Origin: Hyphomicrobiales bacterium
GTDB taxonomy: Bacteria; Pseudomonadota; Alphaproteobacteria; Rhizobiales; Beijerinckiaceae
DNA length: 49,020 bases
Reading direction: 5' to 3'
Assembly (NCBI GenBank): GCA_027484655.1
Contig: JAIXSM010000014.1
Location: forward strand, 1 to 49,020
In this document: positions 24,139 to 32,779 of the stretch, in pieces
How positions within the stretch are numbered: position 1 is the stretch's first letter
Layout of the letters: each line of letters starts with the position of its first letter
Notes under the pieces: model-generated
Told to the model about the DNA's origin: nothing
The model's database searches: none
Seen by the model: the letters and a program-made list of their open reading frames with translations, nothing else
Program-made: the position numbers and the translations under genes

Positions 24139-24984
24139 ATGACGGTTCAGACACTCCCGCAAGCGCAGTCTGGTCCTATGCGCGCATCATTCGCACGACG
24201 CGCTATTGGCAGCGCTTTCGTCCTCAGGATCAGCTTGATCGTCGCAATTTTCGTCGCGCTGGAAATCTATGGGCGTATGTGGGCGGATCCCGCATTCATG
24301 CGCCCGCCAACCGCCATTTTCGATGCTTTTCTGACGCAAATCCTTCCAGAGCCGAAGGTCATTGAAGCGCTCTGGATGTGCGTGATCGAAATCGCTGCGG
24401 CTTATGCCTTGTCAATCATGTTTGGCGTGATCGTCGGACTCGTAGTTGGAGCGTCACGGTTCAGCAGAGGGGCTTTCTTCCCAATTGTGCTCCTTCTTTA
24501 CGCCATTCCGCAGGTGTCGCTGCTGCCACTTGTGATCCTGATGTTTGGCTTGGGGCCGGCTGCGAAGATCGCCTTCGGGTTCAGCCATGGCGTATTCCCC
24601 ATCATCGTGAATGTTGTTGCGGGCATGCGTGATGTGAAGGAGTTACATCTAAGAGCAGCCCGTTCGATGGGCGCCAGCCGCGCGGATACTGTGCGTCACG
24701 TCATCCTCCCGCACATGGTGCCGAGTCTGTTCACGGGCTTGCGGCTTGGTATGACGATGACTTTGCTCGGCGTCATCCTCGCGGAGTTGTACGTCTCTCA
24801 GGGCGGCGTTGGTTACTACACGCGAGTCTTCGCTGAGAGCTACAGTCCTGCGCCATTGTTCGCCCTGATTGGATGTCTCGCGGTCATCGCGATTCTCTTC
24901 AACGAACTCGTGCGGATAGCCGAGAATAGCCTCACTCCGGGTAAGCGGCGTACGCGTGCGCTCAAGTCATCGGTGAAAGAATGA
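24139..24984 (+). CDS. ABC importer permease 2
   Basis: This second SsuC/TauC-type permease has 281 residues, about six membrane segments and the EAA loop VKELHLRAARSMGASRADTVRHVILPHMVP. Two different permeases with one ATPase suggest a heterodimeric channel. It starts 3 bp after permease 1 and overlaps the hydantoinase A start by ATGA. Confidence 0.92.
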   Translation: MTVQTLPQAQSGPMRASFARRAIGSAFVLRISLIVAIFVALEIYGRMWADPAFMRPPTAIFDAFLTQILPEPKVIEALWMCVIEIAAAYALSIMFGVIVGLVVGASRFSRGAFFPIVLLLYAIPQVSLLPLVILMFGLGPAAKIAFGFSHGVFPIIVNVVAGMRDVKELHLRAARSMGASRADTVRHVILPHMVPSLFTGLRLGMTMTLLGVILAELYVSQGGVGYYTRVFAESYSPAPLFALIGCLAVIAILFNELVRIAENSLTPGKRRTRALKSSVKE

Positions 24985-27038
24985 ACATTGTAGGCGTAGA
25001 TATCGGCGGCACGTTCACGGATCTGGTCGGCTGCATCGACGGTCGAATCGTGACTTCAAAGACCTCCACCACGCCGGCCGACCCTACCCGTGGCGTCGCG
25101 GACTCTCTGTCGCTTGCGCAATGCCATCTGCCCGGGCTCGGCGAGGTTCTTCACGGCTCGACCATCGCCATCAACACTGTGCTTGAACGAAAGGGCGCTT
25201 TGACGGCGCTCATCACCACCAAGGGCTTCCGCGACGTATACGCCATCGGGCGCGGCAATCGGATTGAAGCGTTCAATCTCTGGTTTCATCGGCCGAAGCC
25301 GCTGGTGGAGCGGCGCCTCACGTTTGAAGTGACCGAGCGCATGAACGCGGACGGGAAGGTGCTCACTGGCATCGACACCACCGAGATCGAGCGCATCGCT
25401 TTAGAAATCAGGGCGCACGGCGTGGAGGCAGTAGCCGTTTGCTTCCTGCATGCCTATGCCAATCCTGAGCATGAACGCCTGGCAGGCGAGATTCTTCGCC
25501 GCGCCAACCCCGATCTGTTCGTAACGCTGAGCCATGAGATCCTGCGGGAATTTCGTGAGTATGAGCGCACCTCGACAACCGTGTTGAACGCTTTCGTTGG
25601 TCCGCGCGTGCGCAACTATCTTGGCACGCTGGAAAGCTATCTGCGTGGTGAAGATTTCGCAGGCAAAGTGCATATCATGCGCTCAAACGGCGGCGTGATG
25701 TCGCTTGGGCAGGCCCGTCAGCAGCCGGTCTCCATGATGGAGTCGGGGCCGGTGGCGGGCATGATTGGCGCAGGCAAGCTCGCGCTGCACCTCGGCCTTG
25801 AGCAATGCATCGGCTTTGATATGGGCGGCACGACCGCGAAATCCTCACTCATCACCCGCGGCCACCCCGCGATTGAGGAAGGCTATGTGATTGGCGATCA
25901 CGCGTCGGGCCAGCCCATGCAGCTTCCCGTCGTTGATATCGTGGAAGTTGGGAACGGCGGCGGCTCTATCGCCTGGGTGGATGGCGCGGGCGGTCTGCAT
26001 GTCGGCCCCAAAAGCGCTGGCGCCGATCCGGGACCAGCCTGTTATGGCAAGGGATCACTTGATCCGGTCGTGACTGACGCCGACCTCGTGCTGGGTCGCA
26101 TCAATGGCGGGCGCTTCCTCAACGGCGCGATGCAGCTGGATGTTACCGCTGCGCGTCGCGCCCTGGATGAGAAAGTTGGCCACCCTCTTGGCCTTTCGAC
26201 CATGGAGGCTGCGCTTGGCGTGGCGACGATTTCCGATGCGAACATGTCCCTGTCCGTGCGCGCAGTATCAGTCGACAAGGGTGTTGATCCGCGAGATACG
26301 GCGATGATCGCGTTCGGCGGCGCTGGCCCCCTGCACGCTATCGCCATTGCTCGTGAGATCTTTATTCCGCGCGTTGTTATCCCTAAGTTGCCTGGCACCT
26401 TCTCGGCGCTTGGAATGCTTATGGCCTCGTGGCGTCAGGATTTCGTCCGGACTTTGGTAGGCAGGCTTGGCGGGCTAGATGGCGGGCTCGTCGAGCGGGT
26501 GTTTGCGGAGCTTGCAGCCGAGGGCCATGCGCAGATGGAGCGCGATGGCGTTGCCAGCGACATTGCAGATTTCCGTTTCTACGCGGATTTGCGTTACGTC
26601 GGTCAGGAGCACGCGCTGGCGATTCCGATTACGTCAGCCTCCATGCTGACCGGCGATATATCCCGCGTGCGCGAGCTGTTCCATCTCGAGCACGATCAGC
26701 GTTATGGGCAGGCGGCGATCGACGAGAGTCTGGAAATCGTCAACCTCCGCCTCGTTCTCACAGCGGCGCGTAACGACACCATTGCAGAACAATGGCTGAC
26801 GGAAACATGGGAGCCAACGGACACAGCTGAAGAGAGCGAGCGCGATGTCGTGTATGACGATCCGCAAAAGCCCCTGCGCGCACGTGTTTTGTGGAGACCT
26901 GCCATGCCGGCGGGCATGGAAGTGGTTGGTCCGGCCGTCATTGAGGAGCCGAACTCAACTATTCTTATACATCCAGGCGACCGGGTGACTGTGACCCTCT
27001 CGGGCCATCTCATCGTCGATCTCGCCCAGAAGGCTTGA
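24981..27038 (+). CDS. hyuA: Hydantoinase/oxoprolinase subunit A (HyuA family)
   Basis: This 685-residue cytoplasmic subunit has the ASKHA-type ATP-binding elements VDIGGTFTDLV (6-16), FDMGGTTAKS, a GNGGGSIAWVD block and SAGADPGPACYGKG, typical of N-methylhydantoinase A, 5-oxoprolinase and acetone/acetophenone carboxylase large subunits. With HyuB it should use ATP to open a hydantoin, lactam or related ring, or to activate a carbonyl compound; substrate identity cannot be read from the sequence. Its start overlaps the second permease gene, which links it to import of the substrate. Confidence 0.93.
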   Translation: MNIVGVDIGGTFTDLVGCIDGRIVTSKTSTTPADPTRGVADSLSLAQCHLPGLGEVLHGSTIAINTVLERKGALTALITTKGFRDVYAIGRGNRIEAFNLWFHRPKPLVERRLTFEVTERMNADGKVLTGIDTTEIERIALEIRAHGVEAVAVCFLHAYANPEHERLAGEILRRANPDLFVTLSHEILREFREYERTSTTVLNAFVGPRVRNYLGTLESYLRGEDFAGKVHIMRSNGGVMSLGQARQQPVSMMESGPVAGMIGAGKLALHLGLEQCIGFDMGGTTAKSSLITRGHPAIEEGYVIGDHASGQPMQLPVVDIVEVGNGGGSIAWVDGAGGLHVGPKSAGADPGPACYGKGSLDPVVTDADLVLGRINGGRFLNGAMQLDVTAARRALDEKVGHPLGLSTMEAALGVATISDANMSLSVRAVSVDKGVDPRDTAMIAFGGAGPLHAIAIAREIFIPRVVIPKLPGTFSALGMLMASWRQDFVRTLVGRLGGLDGGLVERVFAELAAEGHAQMERDGVASDIADFRFYADLRYVGQEHALAIPITSASMLTGDISRVRELFHLEHDQRYGQAAIDESLEIVNLRLVLTAARNDTIAEQWLTETWEPTDTAEESERDVVYDDPQKPLRARVLWRPAMPAGMEVVGPAVIEEPNSTILIHPGDRVTVTLSGHLIVDLAQKA

Positions 27039-27041
27039 GTC

Positions 27042-28760
27042 ATGAACGAGTTGAAAAAGAGGCACGAAGCGCACCCGATTACCGTTGAAGTGGTGCGCAA
27101 CTCCGTTGTCGCGTACGCGGACGAAATGGCCAACGCCCTCTGTAAGGCCGCGTACAACATGATGATCTATGAGGTGCGCGACTTTTGCTGCGGCCTCATT
27201 GATACTCAAGGACGGATGATCTCTCAGAATCGCGGCGGTTTGCCGATTTTTCTCGCTGACCTTGGCGTTGCGGTTGAGGATGGCATTCGGCGTTGGGGCC
27301 TCGAAGGCTTCAAGCCCGGCGATATTCTGATCATGAACCATGGAGAGGTTTGCGGTCAGCACCTCAACAACGTGGTGATCTATGCCCCCTGCTTTGTAAA
27401 CGGAGAGCTGGTCGCCTTCGCCGCCAACCGCGCCCATTGGGTCGATATCGGTGGTATGCGCATTGGCTTCGGATCGTCTCTGACAACAGAGATCTTCGCC
27501 GAAGGTCTGCAAATGCGCTCGCTGAAAATCTACGAAGCGGGCGTTCGCAATGAGACGCTCTGGCAGATTATCACCGACAACGTTCGTTTTCCGGACGCAT
27601 GCTTGGGAGACTTGCGCGCGCAGGTCGCATCTTGCCAGCTTGGCGCGAGGCGTTACGGAGAACTCGTACAGCGCTATGGACGTCCGACGGTGGAAGTCTG
27701 CATCGACCGGATATGGGAGCAGGCCGACATCAAAGTCCGCAGCGTCATCGAGCAGATTCCTGATGGCGTTTACGTCGCCGAGAGCGCGCTGGACAATGAC
27801 GGCCGCAATCTGGATCAACCGATCCGCATCAAGACCACCGTCACGATCAGCGGCTCAACCATGACGGTCGATTTCTCCGAGATGAATCCGCAGACGCATT
27901 CGCCCCTCAATTCGGGAAAATCCGGCGGGATCGCTGCGGCGCGTGTGGCCTTCAAGGCGATCACCTCGCCTGATCTCGACGTCAATGAAGGTTGCTTCCG
28001 CGCGCTCGACGTCGTCATCCCTGAAGGCACCATTGTTAGCGCGCGACCGGGCGCGGCGATTGGCTTGTGGAGCATCGCGCTGCCCACGACCATTGACACC
28101 ATCCTCAAAGCGCTCGCGCCTGCGTTGCCAACCAAAATCCCTGCGGCCCACAAGGGCGACATGGGCGGATGCTCGTTCTACGGTTTCCGGCAGGATGGTT
28201 CGCGCTTCCTGTTGCTTAACATCTTCGGCGGCGGTTGGGGCGGTCGCCCCGGTGAGGATGGTGAGGATGCGAGCGTGTCCGTGTGTCAGGGAGATGTGCG
28301 TAACTCGCCGGTTGAGTTGCAGGAGATCCGCTATCCCGTGCTCGTTGAGGAACATGCGCTGCGGGAAGATTCCGGAGGCGCAGGCGCCCATCGTGGCGGA
28401 CTTGGCGTCAGAATAACCTATCGCACACTCGTCCCCTGCAAGGTGACAATCAACTGTGAGCGGACCAAGGTTCCGCCATGGGGTCTTGAAGGCGGCGGCT
28501 CGGGCGCGCACAACGTTGCGATCGTGCGTCCCGTGGATAGCGCTGAGCGCGTCGTGTTCAAGGGAACGGAAATTCCTTTGGCTGTCGGGGACGCGGTGAC
28601 ATTCCTCACGGCGGGCGGCGGCGGCTTCGGCGATCCGCAGGCGCGTAGTAATGCGGCTATCGCCAACGATGTGGCGCAGGGTTTTGTCTCGGCGCAAAAA
28701 GCGGGCGAACTCTACAGCTGGCGAGCAAGTGTGTCCTCGTCCGCTTCTCTCACCGCGTGA
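27042..28760 (+). CDS. hyuB: Hydantoinase/oxoprolinase subunit B (HyuB family)
   Basis: This 572-residue partner of HyuA contains the family blocks NPITVEVV-like start (HPITVEVVRNSVVAYADEM), a DxxGRMISQN segment, FKPGDILIMNHG, NRAHWVDIGG, GGxGGRPGEDGEDAS and the C-terminal FLTAGGGGFGDPQAR. Normal length for the family. It starts 3 bp after the hyuA stop. Confidence 0.93.
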   Translation: MNELKKRHEAHPITVEVVRNSVVAYADEMANALCKAAYNMMIYEVRDFCCGLIDTQGRMISQNRGGLPIFLADLGVAVEDGIRRWGLEGFKPGDILIMNHGEVCGQHLNNVVIYAPCFVNGELVAFAANRAHWVDIGGMRIGFGSSLTTEIFAEGLQMRSLKIYEAGVRNETLWQIITDNVRFPDACLGDLRAQVASCQLGARRYGELVQRYGRPTVEVCIDRIWEQADIKVRSVIEQIPDGVYVAESALDNDGRNLDQPIRIKTTVTISGSTMTVDFSEMNPQTHSPLNSGKSGGIAAARVAFKAITSPDLDVNEGCFRALDVVIPEGTIVSARPGAAIGLWSIALPTTIDTILKALAPALPTKIPAAHKGDMGGCSFYGFRQDGSRFLLLNIFGGGWGGRPGEDGEDASVSVCQGDVRNSPVELQEIRYPVLVEEHALREDSGGAGAHRGGLGVRITYRTLVPCKVTINCERTKVPPWGLEGGGSGAHNVAIVRPVDSAERVVFKGTEIPLAVGDAVTFLTAGGGGFGDPQARSNAAIANDVAQGFVSAQKAGELYSWRASVSSSASLTA

Positions 28761-28768
28761 GGTAAGCC

Positions 28769-29872
28769 ATGACTTCGACCGCCTTTGCAGCCCGCCAGGG
28801 CGCTTTGAGCGAAGCGATGCAGCGCGAGCGTGTCGATCTGCTTATTCTGTTCGGCAATAACTGGCATGCTGACCACCTGCGCTATGCAGTCGATTTCGGC
28901 ATCCAGGAAGGGCAGGGCATCGCGCTCGTTCATCCCGATGGCTCGTCCGTTCTTATGCTGGATGATCCAGCCGAGTGCGCGCGCGCCCGCGCCGAGGGGC
29001 TGGATTGTGAGGTCGTGTTCGCGCCGGCTCTTGTGCGCGAAGCACGGGGTCGCCTCTCCCGCGCCGGCAATCGCACCATCGCGGCAGCGCCGTTTCATCT
29101 GCTCCCATACGGTCTGTTGCACGGCGATGAAGACCTGCGCGTGAAGGATGGCGCAGCTATCGTCGAACGCCTGCTGATGACGAAGATGGAGGCGGAGATC
29201 GCGGCCGTTCGTCGCGCCGCTGCCCTTGCAGACGAGGGCTACGCTGTGTTTCGTGCAGCTGCGCGGCCGGGGCGAAAAGACTATGAGCTCATCGCCGAGA
29301 TCGAGGCCTTCTTTCGCACGAAAGGCGTGCCAGAGAATTTCATGATCATCGGCGTCGGCGGGCAGGAGGTGCGCGGCATGGCGCCTCCTGGCGGCAAGAT
29401 CCTCAAGGAGGGCGACCTCGTCACCACCGAGCTGACGCCTTGCTACGATGGATACTACGCGCAGATTTGCCGCACGCTTGTGGTTGGCGAGGCGAGCGAA
29501 ACGCAGAAGCGTGCCTTCGATGTCTATCTCGAAGCGATGCTCGCGGGGATTGCTGTAACGCAAGCGGGCGTTCCCGCGTCTGCGGTCGCAAAAGCCGAAA
29601 ACGACGTGTTCCGTAAATACGGCCTCGGGGTCTACACCACGTCCGAATACACGCGCGTGCGTGGGCATGGCATGGGACTTTTCCCCGATCAGAAGCCGCA
29701 GATTCTTGAGGATGTCCACATCAACCTTGAGTCAGGCATGACGCTCATCGTTCATCCCAACACCTACCATCCGGATGTGGGCTACCTTGTGCTGGGCGAT
29801 TCTCTTGTTGTGCGCGAGAATGGCAGCGAAATCCTGTGCGGCACGCCGCGCGAACTCTTCAGCGTGATGTGA
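28769..29872 (+). CDS. M24/creatinase-fold protein with substituted metal ligands
   Basis: This 367-residue 'pita-bread' protein has a creatinase-like N-terminal domain (1-135) and an M24 catalytic-type domain (136-367). The five metal ligands of M24 aminopeptidases (D, D, H, E, E) are largely changed: Glu221 in VTTELTPCYDGYY, Gln232 in AQICRT, His300 kept in GHGMGLFP, His329 in LIVHPN and Gly343 in VLGDS. A dinuclear metal site is therefore unlikely. Creatinase has the same fold and works without metal, so a C-N hydrolase acting on a guanidino or ureido compound is possible and fits the hydantoinase context, but prolidase-like activity is not excluded. It is 8 bp downstream of hyuB. Confidence 0.82.
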   Translation: MTSTAFAARQGALSEAMQRERVDLLILFGNNWHADHLRYAVDFGIQEGQGIALVHPDGSSVLMLDDPAECARARAEGLDCEVVFAPALVREARGRLSRAGNRTIAAAPFHLLPYGLLHGDEDLRVKDGAAIVERLLMTKMEAEIAAVRRAAALADEGYAVFRAAARPGRKDYELIAEIEAFFRTKGVPENFMIIGVGGQEVRGMAPPGGKILKEGDLVTTELTPCYDGYYAQICRTLVVGEASETQKRAFDVYLEAMLAGIAVTQAGVPASAVAKAENDVFRKYGLGVYTTSEYTRVRGHGMGLFPDQKPQILEDVHINLESGMTLIVHPNTYHPDVGYLVLGDSLVVRENGSEILCGTPRELFSVM

Positions 29873-29881
29873 GGCGATACC

Positions 29882-30931
29882 ATGCGTCGTGGATTGATGG
29901 CGTGGGACGCCGATGAACTCCCCCGCGCGGCGCTTGCGGCGAGGCTCGCGCGGCTGCGCGAGGCGATGCGCGAGGAGAGATTTGACGCGTTCGTCATCTA
30001 CACCAACATCGCGCGCGGCGCGGGCGCATGCTGGTTGACTGGCTTCACACCCTACTGGAACGAGGGGCTCTTGCTCGTCCCCGCTGATGGGGAACCCCTG
30101 TTCGCTACCGCGCTCTCCAAACGCGTCGCGGAGTGGATTTCATCCGTCATGCCGCAGGGTGACGTTATCACCACGCCAAAGCCTGCGGCGCTTGTAGCGG
30201 AGCGCTTGGCGGATGCAGGCGCGCGGCGCGTTGGTGTCCTTGAACTTGACGATTTTCCGGCAGGTCACGCTCATACCATCGTAACGGCCGCCCCCGCCGT
30301 GGCGCTATTCGACGGGGCTGCTGCCTTCCATTGCGCGCGGGGTGCGCCTGACGCCTACGAGTTGCTCCTGATTCGCAGGGCGGATGCGCTCGCCCGTCAG
30401 AGTCTTGCGGCGTCAGTCGGCAGTACTGCCGTGGATCCGCTCGCGCTCGTCGCACGCTGCGAGCAGGACGCCCGTTTGGGCGGTGCGGAGGAATGCTTCA
30501 TTACCCTCGCGCCAGATCTTTCGAGGCCGGGCGGCTTTCTACGCGCAGACAGGCCTCATGCGTTTGGCGCTACGTTCGCGCTGCGTGTCGCTGTTGCCTA
30601 CAAGGGCGCATGGAGCCGCAGCGTACGTTCGTTCGCTTCTGACGCGCAGATGCAGCAAGCCTTCGCGCTTGCCGACGCAGCGCTCGCCGCGTTCAGTCCT
30701 GCATCTTCAAGCGTCCTGAAGCGTGAGGTTGAAAGCACGTTCGCGCATATTGGAACAGTGTTTGACTGGAGTGCGGAGCAGCCGCGCGGGTCATATGCGC
30801 TGGCGACGGTCGCGAGCGCTGATGGTTGCGCAGAAGGGTTCGATGCTTCGGCGCCCTTTATCATCAATGTGGATGCTGAGCTCGCCGGAGCGCGCTGGAG
30901 AGGCGCCCGGCTGGTTGAGCCGCGCGCCTGA
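29882..30931 (+). CDS. Degenerate M24/creatinase-like protein
   Basis: This 349-residue protein has a clear creatinase-type N-terminal domain (LRLREAMREERFDAFVIYTN-like start, GFTPYWNEGLLLVPADGEP) but a very diverged C-terminal half. At the positions where M24 enzymes have the two aspartates it reads FALRVAVAYKGAWSRSVRS, and no GHG motif or pair of C-terminal glutamates is visible. It is best seen as a pseudoenzyme or subunit that pairs with the preceding M24-like protein, since pita-bread enzymes are often dimers. It starts 9 bp after that gene and ends the operon; the convergent amidohydrolase stop is 6 bp away. Confidence 0.72.
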   Translation: MRRGLMAWDADELPRAALAARLARLREAMREERFDAFVIYTNIARGAGACWLTGFTPYWNEGLLLVPADGEPLFATALSKRVAEWISSVMPQGDVITTPKPAALVAERLADAGARRVGVLELDDFPAGHAHTIVTAAPAVALFDGAAAFHCARGAPDAYELLLIRRADALARQSLAASVGSTAVDPLALVARCEQDARLGGAEECFITLAPDLSRPGGFLRADRPHAFGATFALRVAVAYKGAWSRSVRSFASDAQMQQAFALADAALAAFSPASSSVLKREVESTFAHIGTVFDWSAEQPRGSYALATVASADGCAEGFDASAPFIINVDAELAGARWRGARLVEPRA

Positions 30932-30937
30932 GCGCGC

Positions 30938-31963
30938 TTATTTGACGGCTTCGGTCTCGCGGGCGGCAGCCGGGTCGCGTAATCCCAGGATACGGCGCGC
31001 GTTGTCGTAGAAGAGTTTTTGCTTGTCTGATTCGGAGAGATCAATCTCATCAATTAGCGCGAGGCACGCGGCCGGATCCCAGCACGGGTAGTCTGTGCCG
31101 TACATCACTCGATCAATGCCATAGTAATCGATTGCGAAGCGGATACCGGCCGAGTGCGGGCTCACCGTATCGGTGTACATGCGGCGCAGGTACTCGCTTG
31201 TAGGACGCGGCAGCTTTGCGGCCTTTGTATTCTTGTCCATCCGCCCCGACTGATAGGGTAGCCCGCCGCCGGTGTGGGACATAATGATCTTGAGGTCGGG
31301 GTGGCGCTCCAGCGTGCCCGAAAGGACAAGGCGCATAGCCGCAACGCTCACTTCGATCACGCGGCCAAGCGACAGGTGCAGCGCGCCATTGTAGCTGTCA
31401 AGCATATGATTGAATACGGCGTCCGTTGGATGGAGAAACAAAGGGAGGCCCAGCTCGGCGCAGCGGGCGTAGAATGGCTGCATGCGCTCGGCGTCGATAC
31501 GTGGATCAGAGCCGATTGAGCCCGGCAGGTTCACGCCCATGAGCCCGAGGCGACCGATAGCGTCGTCTAGAACATCCATTGCGGTCTTTTCATCCTGGAA
31601 CGGAATGGCTGCGGAGCCCCAGAAGCGGCCAGGATAACGCCGCTGAGCCCATGCCATTTCCTCGTTCCATTGAATGGCGAGGTCGCGCCCCTCATCGACA
31701 GGCAATGCTGAGAAGTAGACGGAGAAGGGGCCGATCGAGCCAACAGCGGACACGTGGTGGCCGAGATCGTCCATGCGCGCGAACTGCTCGTCAATGTCGA
31801 ACCAGTCAGGCCAACTGTTCATGACATAGTCTGCGCCGTCCTGCAGCAGACAGGTATAGCAGCCCTTGTCATTAGGGACCGCGCGCGGGAACGCGTCACG
31901 CTTGCATAGGGTTTCAAAGACAGACCGCGGCCACCAGTGAAAGTGTGAGTCGATGATCCGCAT
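30938..31963 (-). CDS. Amidohydrolase family protein (ACMSD-like, PF04909)
   Basis: This 341-residue TIM-barrel metal-dependent hydrolase or decarboxylase has DSHFHWW at the start (HxH, residues 7 and 9), LFLHPTD, the IMSHTGGGLPY block and MYGTDYPCWD with the conserved aspartate. The ACMSD/OHCU-decarboxylase group decarboxylates or hydrolyses small carboxylates. A GGGAGG ribosome binding site precedes the ATG. It is convergent with the hydantoinase operon and divergent from the cupin gene. Confidence 0.88.
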   Translation of the reverse strand: MRIIDSHFHWWPRSVFETLCKRDAFPRAVPNDKGCYTCLLQDGADYVMNSWPDWFDIDEQFARMDDLGHHVSAVGSIGPFSVYFSALPVDEGRDLAIQWNEEMAWAQRRYPGRFWGSAAIPFQDEKTAMDVLDDAIGRLGLMGVNLPGSIGSDPRIDAERMQPFYARCAELGLPLFLHPTDAVFNHMLDSYNGALHLSLGRVIEVSVAAMRLVLSGTLERHPDLKIIMSHTGGGLPYQSGRMDKNTKAAKLPRPTSEYLRRMYTDTVSPHSAGIRFAIDYYGIDRVMYGTDYPCWDPAACLALIDEIDLSESDKQKLFYDNARRILGLRDPAAARETEAVK

Positions 31964-31984
31964 GCAACCTCCCGCGACGTTTCC

Positions 31985-31998
31985 GGCGCGTGCGCGCC
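31985..31998. promoter_or_regulatory. Inverted repeat upstream of the divergent amidohydrolase and cupin genes
   Basis: GGCGCG-TG-CGCGCC is a perfect inverted repeat 22 bp from the amidohydrolase start codon, in the 237-bp divergent region. It could be an operator, though GC-rich palindromes arise easily by chance at this base composition. The rest of this region holds nothing else I can name. Confidence 0.25.
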
Positions 31999-32200
31999 AG
32001 TTTCGCGCAAGTTAGACCCGATCGATGCGGTGGTCCAGCGCAAGGGTTTTCAGATCCCCGCGGCTACTGCGCAAGGGGTTGCGGGCGAGATCCGCTGCGG
32101 TCGGCGGCGCAACAGGGCGCGTCAGCAGGCCGCGCCTGTTCTTGACAAGCGTGTGACGCGGGGCGCAAGCTTCAAAAAAACACGTTCGGGAGGTGCGTTC

Positions 32201-32728
32201 ATGGACGATGGAAACATCGTTCGGCAGCCGGTGGCGGCTGTCGATGAGGCGGTTGTGTTTTCTATGCGCAACCTGCCGTTGCTTGAGCAGGGCACTACCT
32301 ATGACGCGCTCTCAACGGCCGAAAACCTCTGGATAAGCGTAAAAGTATACGCCAGTGGAGGCGAGAACGCGCTGCACGCTCATGGCGGCGAGGATCATGC
32401 GTTCATCGTTTTGCAGGGGAAAGCCACTTTCACATTCGGCGACGGGCGCGCTCAAATTGTGGGCGCCCACGAGGGCGTGATGATCCCGAAGAACGTCCTC
32501 TACAAGTTTGAGGCCGACGAAACGGAGAATCTGGTTCTTCTGCGTGTCGGCGGCGGCCAGCGTACGGTCTCGGGCCTTGGCGAGCTGACACGCTTTGGGA
32601 CGCCGAAGGATGTCGTTCGGCAAACAACTTTCGGCGATGGTTCCGTGAAGGTTGGCGACGACGCCCGCAATGGCGAGACAGCGAAACAGCGTATCTATGC
32701 CGCGGGGAAGTTTTTCGCGCCTGAGTGA
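32201..32728 (+). CDS. Cupin-domain protein
   Basis: This 175-residue single-domain cupin has motif 1 as NALHAHGGEDHAFIVLQGKATF (His-x-His and Glu ligands) and motif 2 near GAHEGVMIPKNVLYKFEAD, where the usual histidine is not obvious. Such proteins may be dioxygenases, isomerases or sensors; the function is open. The ATG at 32201 has CGGGAGGTGCGTTC upstream; longer in-frame starts read through an arginine-rich non-coding-like stretch. It lies 51 bp before another amidohydrolase gene in the same direction. Confidence 0.8.
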   Translation: MDDGNIVRQPVAAVDEAVVFSMRNLPLLEQGTTYDALSTAENLWISVKVYASGGENALHAHGGEDHAFIVLQGKATFTFGDGRAQIVGAHEGVMIPKNVLYKFEADETENLVLLRVGGGQRTVSGLGELTRFGTPKDVVRQTTFGDGSVKVGDDARNGETAKQRIYAAGKFFAPE

Positions 32729-32779
32729 CGCGCTCTGCGTGCAGCAACCCTCATCAAGTATCAAGGATTGGAGCAGGAA

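Noticed and set aside
28769-29872. Plain annotation as Xaa-Pro aminopeptidase
   Set aside because: Four of the five metal ligands of M24 peptidases are replaced, so peptidase function is not supported by the sequence.
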